From: Desulfofundulus kuznetsovii DSM 6115
GTDB lineage: Bacteria > Bacillota > Desulfotomaculia > Desulfotomaculales > Desulfovirgulaceae
Length of the DNA: 64,000 bases
Direction: 5' to 3'
NCBI RefSeq assembly: GCF_000214705.1
Contig: NC_015573.1
Location: 1,734,911 to 1,798,910 of the forward strand
In this document: piece by piece, positions 60,045-64,000 of the stretch
How the letters are laid out: each line of letters opens with the position of its first letter
How positions within the stretch are numbered: the stretch's first letter is position 1
Notes under the pieces: generated by a model
Databases searched by the model: none
What the model saw: the letters and a program-made list of their open reading frames with translations, nothing else
What the model was told of the DNA's origin: nothing
Position numbers and translations under genes: made by a program

Positions 60045-61556
60045 ATGCCCGGAACGTTCTTCGGCCTGGAAATCGCCCGGCGGGGGCTGCAGACCCACCG
60101 CACGGCCATGGACATCACCGGCCACAACGTGGCCAACGCCAACACGCCCGGCTATACCCGGCAGGAGGCGGTCATCGCCGCCACCGGCCCGTACGCCAAC
60201 CCGACACTGGGCAGCAAGCTGATCCCGGGGCAGCTGGGCACCGGCGTGGAAGCGAACATGATCCGGCGCATCAAAAACGAGTACCTGGATGTACAGGCGC
60301 GGGACAGCATCTCCTCCCGGGAGTACTGGCAGATCCAGGAGGAGATTTTCGGCCGCATCGAGGCCGTCTTCCCCGAGCCCGGCGCCAGCGGTATTGCCAG
60401 TACCCTCACCAGGTTTTTCAATACCTGGCACGACCTGAACAACACCCCCCAGGACCCCGGCGTCAAGGCTGCCGTGGCCGAGACTGGTGACGAACTGGCC
60501 ACCATGATGCGGGAGGCCTACCAGCAGCTGGAGGATATTTCAGGAAGCATTTTGAAGGTTGACTCCGACGGCAACGTTACCGGCGGCCAGCTCAAAGACC
60601 AGGTGGACGCGGTAAATGAAATCCTGCGGCAAATCCGGGAACTGACGGAGTCCATCAAGCGGGTCTACGCCCAGGGCAACCAGCCCAACGACCTCCTGGA
60701 CAGGCGGGACCTGCTCCTGGACCGGCTGGCGGAGTACGGGCCGGTGAGCGTCACCTACCTGACCGACGGGGGTAAGCCGACGGGGGAAATTGCCCTGACC
60801 TTCTTCGGGGTGGATGTGCGTGCTGCGGACGTCACGGTGGGGCTGGTACCGGACGTTGAAGCATCTTCGGGGAAAGTGAAAGAAGTAAAGTTGCAGATTG
60901 GTAATAATCAGCCGGTTCCCCTGACCAACTACCCGGCAGACCTGCCGAAGGCGGGCAGCCTGGCGGGGCTGGAGGAAATACGGGCGAGGATTGAAGGCTA
61001 TACCGACAAAGACGGTAAGAAAGTAGAGGGATATAAAGATAAATTGGAGAACCTGGCCGGGGCCTTGAAGGATACCATCTACCAGGCCCTCAACTATGGT
61101 CATGATGAAGGTGATAAAATCGAATTTTTCACTGGCTCGCTAGCACAAGGAGACTTTGCCGTAAATTCGGAGATTATGAAAGACCCCACCCTGATCGACG
61201 GCACCAACGCCCTCTACGTGGCCCGGCTGGCCACCACCGGGATGGACGGAAAGGAAACGGACCTGGGGAATGGAGTAAAGGTAACTACGCACGACCTTGG
61301 CGGCGCCACGTTCAATGAATATTTCAATGCTCTGCTGGCCGACATCGGTGCCCGCTCCGGCAGCGCATCGGACATGGCCGGAAGCCGGCGCGCCGTCGCC
61401 GAGCAGATGGAATCCCTGCGCCAGTCAGTGTCCGGCGTCAACCTGGACGAAGAACTTTCCCGGCTGATCCAGTACCAGTACGGCTACCAGGCCAGCGCCC
61501 GGGTGCTGGCAACCATCGACGAAATGCTGGACTACCTGATCAACAGGACCGGTTAA
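60045..61556 (+). CDS. flgK: Hook-filament junction protein FlgK
   Basis: A 503-residue hook-associated protein 1. N-terminus FFGLEIARRGLQTHRTAMDITGHNVANANTPGYTRQ and C-terminus SGVNLDEELSRLIQYQYGYQASARVLATIDEMLDYLINRTG are diagnostic. The middle (residues ~280-430) is variable, with a few AT-richer patches. It connects hook and filament. ATG ten bases after AGAGGTG. Confidence 0.95.
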   Translation: MPGTFFGLEIARRGLQTHRTAMDITGHNVANANTPGYTRQEAVIAATGPYANPTLGSKLIPGQLGTGVEANMIRRIKNEYLDVQARDSISSREYWQIQEEIFGRIEAVFPEPGASGIASTLTRFFNTWHDLNNTPQDPGVKAAVAETGDELATMMREAYQQLEDISGSILKVDSDGNVTGGQLKDQVDAVNEILRQIRELTESIKRVYAQGNQPNDLLDRRDLLLDRLAEYGPVSVTYLTDGGKPTGEIALTFFGVDVRAADVTVGLVPDVEASSGKVKEVKLQIGNNQPVPLTNYPADLPKAGSLAGLEEIRARIEGYTDKDGKKVEGYKDKLENLAGALKDTIYQALNYGHDEGDKIEFFTGSLAQGDFAVNSEIMKDPTLIDGTNALYVARLATTGMDGKETDLGNGVKVTTHDLGGATFNEYFNALLADIGARSGSASDMAGSRRAVAEQMESLRQSVSGVNLDEELSRLIQYQYGYQASARVLATIDEMLDYLINRTG

Positions 61557-61654
61557 GTAGGATTAACAGAACGTTTTACAGGCGTGAAAAGGTCGAGCTG
61601 TCAGACGCCAGGAATAGCGGCAAAAGATAAATCCCTGATGCGGAGGGAAAAACG

Positions 61655-62893
61655 ATGCGTGTCACCCACATGCTGGTTGCCCGGCGCACTCAAAACTACA
61701 TCCAGGACGCCATGCAGAGGCTGGCCCGTACCCAGGAGCAAATGTCCACCGGCCGCAAGGTCCTGCGCTTGAGCGACGACCCGCCGGCCTTGAGCCAGCT
61801 CCTTAACGTGAGAACGGCAGTAGAACGGAACCAGCAGTACATGCGGAACATCACCGACGGCCTGAGCTACCTGGACGGAGCCGACACCGCCCTGGGCACG
61901 GCGGGTGAACTGCTGCAAAAGGCTATTGAATACGCCATCCAGGGCGCCAACGGCACCCTGGAACCGGACGATATGGCTGCCATCGGCGAGCAGATCGACA
62001 AAATGATCGACGAACTGGTGGACATAGCCAATACCACAGTGGGTGGGAAGTATATTTTTGCGGGGACGAAAAACGACCGGCCGCCGTTCTGGCGGGATGG
62101 CGACAAAATATATTACCGGGGTAACCTCGAGCGCGTTTCCCGGGAGATACTGGACCAGGCCAATTATACAATTGATGTTCCTTCTGTTACCTATGCAGCT
62201 GTAGATCTAGGTCGTCCTCTTGACGGTGGGACAGGAATAGGTAAGGATGAAACTCAAGCGAATACTGGCGGTAAGTTAATAATTAATGGGGTTGATGTAC
62301 CGTTTTCAGCCGGGGAAAGTTACGCAGATATTGCTGATAGAATTACCAAGACGGTTCCTGGTGTTTGGGCTGCTTTTGTTGATAATGGATCCGGAAACCA
62401 AAATGCATTTATTATTAAAAGTGCCAGCGGAACACTCAGCGTAAAGGAAAACAGCGACGGAACCCTGGGCGTTTCAACTACTTTCGCGTCACATCCTGAA
62501 ACTGAAGATGTTGTCCCTGGAGTTTTCGGCTTCTATAATGAGAATAGTCATGAAGTAGTTGGAGGCGTTTTTGACGTACTGATAAATTTGGCCCAAAGCC
62601 TCAAAGATGGTGATGTGGCTGGTGTTCAGAGGTCTATTGGTGAATTGAACGACCAGCTCGACCACATCCTGCGCTACCGTGTACAGGTGGGCGCCCGTAC
62701 CAACCACTTCGAGTCGGTTCGCAGCCAGCTCCAGGACCAGGAGGTTCGCCTCACCCAGGTGTTGAGCAACCTGGAGGACGCCGACGTGGCCCGGGTGGCC
62801 GTGGACCTCTCCCGCCAGCAGCTCGCCTACCAGGCGGCCCTGGCTGCGGGAGCCAGAATTTTGGAAACGTCTCTGCTGGACTATCTACGCTAG
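61655..62893 (+). CDS. flgL: Hook-filament junction protein FlgL
   Basis: A 412-residue flagellin-like junction protein. N-terminal VTHMLVARRTQNYIQDAMQRLARTQEQMSTGRKVLRLSDDPPALSQ and C-terminal RLTQVLSNLEDADVARVAVDLSRQQLAYQAALAAGARILETSLLDYLR are flagellin-type helices. The central exposed domain (62160-62640) is about 43% GC against about 60% in the flanks, a sign of domain exchange. ATG seven bases after GGAGGG. No fliW or csrA follows; a terminator does. Confidence 0.93.
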   Translation: MRVTHMLVARRTQNYIQDAMQRLARTQEQMSTGRKVLRLSDDPPALSQLLNVRTAVERNQQYMRNITDGLSYLDGADTALGTAGELLQKAIEYAIQGANGTLEPDDMAAIGEQIDKMIDELVDIANTTVGGKYIFAGTKNDRPPFWRDGDKIYYRGNLERVSREILDQANYTIDVPSVTYAAVDLGRPLDGGTGIGKDETQANTGGKLIINGVDVPFSAGESYADIADRITKTVPGVWAAFVDNGSGNQNAFIIKSASGTLSVKENSDGTLGVSTTFASHPETEDVVPGVFGFYNENSHEVVGGVFDVLINLAQSLKDGDVAGVQRSIGELNDQLDHILRYRVQVGARTNHFESVRSQLQDQEVRLTQVLSNLEDADVARVAVDLSRQQLAYQAALAAGARILETSLLDYLR

Positions 62894-62931
62894 CCGTTTT
62901 TACACCTGACCCGGCCCCCATCTTTAAGAAT

Positions 62932-62962
62932 AAGCTGGAAGTTTACAGAAAACTTCCAGCTT
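62932..62962 (+). terminator. Intrinsic terminator after flgL
   Basis: A 13-bp perfect stem AAGCTGGAAGTTT/AAACTTCCAGCTT with a 5-nt loop, followed by CAGTTTTCCTTATTT. It ends the flgL transcript and, being between converging genes, may also serve the HEPN gene on the other strand. Confidence 0.85.
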
Positions 62963-62993
62963 CAGTTTTCCTTATTTCCGGAAATGCGACGGG

Positions 62994-63863
62994 TCAATGG
63001 GGCTGTTGTTCAAGATAAAAGGTGACCTGGCGGGCGAATTCTTCGAAATCACCCAATTCTTCGGTGACGGTTTTATAAATTGCCCGGTAATCCAGGCGCC
63101 AGCAAACGTGAACGATGGCATTGCGCATACCGGCCATACCTTTAATCCGGCGGGCGAAACGGTGATCCAGCAATCCTTTTTCCCCGGCCAGTTCGATCAG
63201 GCTGGTGGTATCATACTCACTCAACGCCACCCCTTTGACTGCCAGAAAGTGCCGGCAAATATCCAGGACACTTTCCAGGGCGATACGCAGGTGATGCACG
63301 CACAGGTCCCGGGTGTCAAGATCAAACGTAAACTCCTCGTAGGACGAAAAGCGTTCGCGCAGGTCCTTTAACCGCTGAACCGCCTGATCCATTTGAGATA
63401 AACAGGTTTCAATCCGCTCGCGGTTAAGCCGCCTCCCGGCCACAAGCAAGCCCTCCCTCGCCCGTTCCCGCCAGCATGTGTTGTACTCGCACTTAAAGTA
63501 AAGGTAGTCTTCGTAATCGAAAAAGGTATCCGTGGCAAATCGGGCAAAGCTTTCTTCATCCCTACTGTAAAGCAAAATACCTTTAGTTAAAGCTTCCATC
63601 TTCAGGGCCGGACTGCACAGGTTCAATGCGACCAGGTCCACGTCCCGGTGCTTTATGAGCGCGGATAGTTCATCAAAGGTCTTCAGGTAACGTTGAAAAT
63701 GATAGTCCGAAAAAAGTACGGCCACGTCCAGATCCCGGGGAGTCGCCGGGGGCTCTTCAGCGGCAGAACCGAATAAAAAAGCCAGTTCTATCCCGTGCCG
63801 CTCATAAAAGGGCGCGGGTATTTTTAATAACTCTTTTGGCAACCTTTCCGCAACTGCCGGCAT
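62994..63863 (-). CDS. Fused MntA-type nucleotidyltransferase and HepT-type HEPN protein
   Basis: A 289-residue protein joining two domains that are usually separate toxin-antitoxin partners. The N-terminal minimal nucleotidyltransferase has GSX10DXD (G32-S33, D44-D46 in RDLDVAVLF) and a third Asp in HRDVDLVALN. The C-terminal HEPN (DUF86/HepT-like) domain has the RNase motif RX4H in MRNAIVHVC (~247); the Tyr that MntA normally AMPylates (HXY) is Cys here. In the separate pairs MntA modifies HepT to silence its RNase. A fused version could control itself in cis. ATG after GAGGGG. Downstream of the flgL terminator, not part of motility. Confidence 0.8.
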   Translation of the reverse strand: MPAVAERLPKELLKIPAPFYERHGIELAFLFGSAAEEPPATPRDLDVAVLFSDYHFQRYLKTFDELSALIKHRDVDLVALNLCSPALKMEALTKGILLYSRDEESFARFATDTFFDYEDYLYFKCEYNTCWRERAREGLLVAGRRLNRERIETCLSQMDQAVQRLKDLRERFSSYEEFTFDLDTRDLCVHHLRIALESVLDICRHFLAVKGVALSEYDTTSLIELAGEKGLLDHRFARRIKGMAGMRNAIVHVCWRLDYRAIYKTVTEELGDFEEFARQVTFYLEQQPH

Positions 63864-64000
63864 TGCCCCTCAACACCTCCCCGAATACCCAACTGTTTTT
63901 CATTTGTACCAATATCCGTGATAACAACCTCTTGCGGTTTCCGGTTACGGCTTGCCTCGCGCCACGTTAACGGCCGCGCGATTTTGTCATACCGGGAAAA
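63864..64000. other. Right edge, no gene seen
   Basis: The last 137 bp contain no open frame I can support. On the minus strand this is the leader of the fused nucleotidyltransferase/HEPN gene; a clear promoter is not visible. Confidence 0.4.

Noticed and set aside
1..64000. CRISPR array, tRNA, rRNA or intact insertion sequence
   Set aside because: No regularly spaced direct repeats, no cloverleaf or rRNA-like sequence and no transposase reading frame were recognised on either strand.

Overview
The window looks like a chromosomal stretch of a moderately GC-rich, spore-former-type Firmicute of the Desulfotomaculum/Pelotomaculum kind (inference). The evidence is a Gram-positive chemotaxis set (FliY with a CheC domain, CheC, CheD), FlgM/FlgN/FlaG, strong AGGAGG-type ribosome binding sites with many GTG/TTG starts, and no outer-membrane flagellar ring genes (flgH, flgI). 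No rRNA, tRNA, CRISPR array or intact insertion sequence was seen.

Positions 1-27,017 (minus strand, transcribed right to left) hold a surface-polysaccharide locus. It starts with an O-antigen-ligase-like polymerase. Next come a small DUF5678/clan AA protease pair, a TPR protein, a Wzz-type chain-length protein, UDP-glucose dehydrogenase, UDP-glucuronate epimerase, glycosyltransferases and a Wzy-like polymerase. It ends with a Pgl-like set: PglC-type sugar transferase, ATP-grasp, HAD, DegT aminotransferase and a PglF/CapD-type 4,6-dehydratase. Genes with no obvious role in glycan synthesis sit in the same orientation between glycan genes: an IetAS-like AAA ATPase plus subtilase pair, a membrane-anchored Nudix-like protein, and a 1,118-residue protein with a phospholipase-D-like motif. 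Several gene remnants (mannose-1-phosphate guanylyltransferase, DUF1848) mark this as a rearranged region.

Positions 27,185-55,541 (minus strand) are one very long flagellar/chemotaxis operon of 33 genes running from flgB to fliY. It is headed by a c-di-GMP-I (GEMM) riboswitch and an intrinsic terminator at 55,622-55,739, and it also encodes a PilZ protein, so c-di-GMP probably acts on motility at both the transcript and protein levels. Compared with Bacillus subtilis, fliM, fliY and cheY have moved to the distal end with cheC, cheR and cheD; cheA, cheB, cheW, motA and motB are absent. Wide gaps inside the operon carry palindromic DNA repeats, two of them near-identical copies of about 103 bp.

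Positions 55,939-63,863 hold a PseC-like aminotransferase (probably for flagellin glycosylation), a PIN/antitoxin module with a well-formed promoter and a 44-bp dyad operator, nuclease-gene debris, the late flagellar genes flgM, flgN, flgK and flgL on the plus strand with flaG inverted among them, a strong terminator, and a fused MntA-HepT-type nucleotidyltransferase/HEPN protein.
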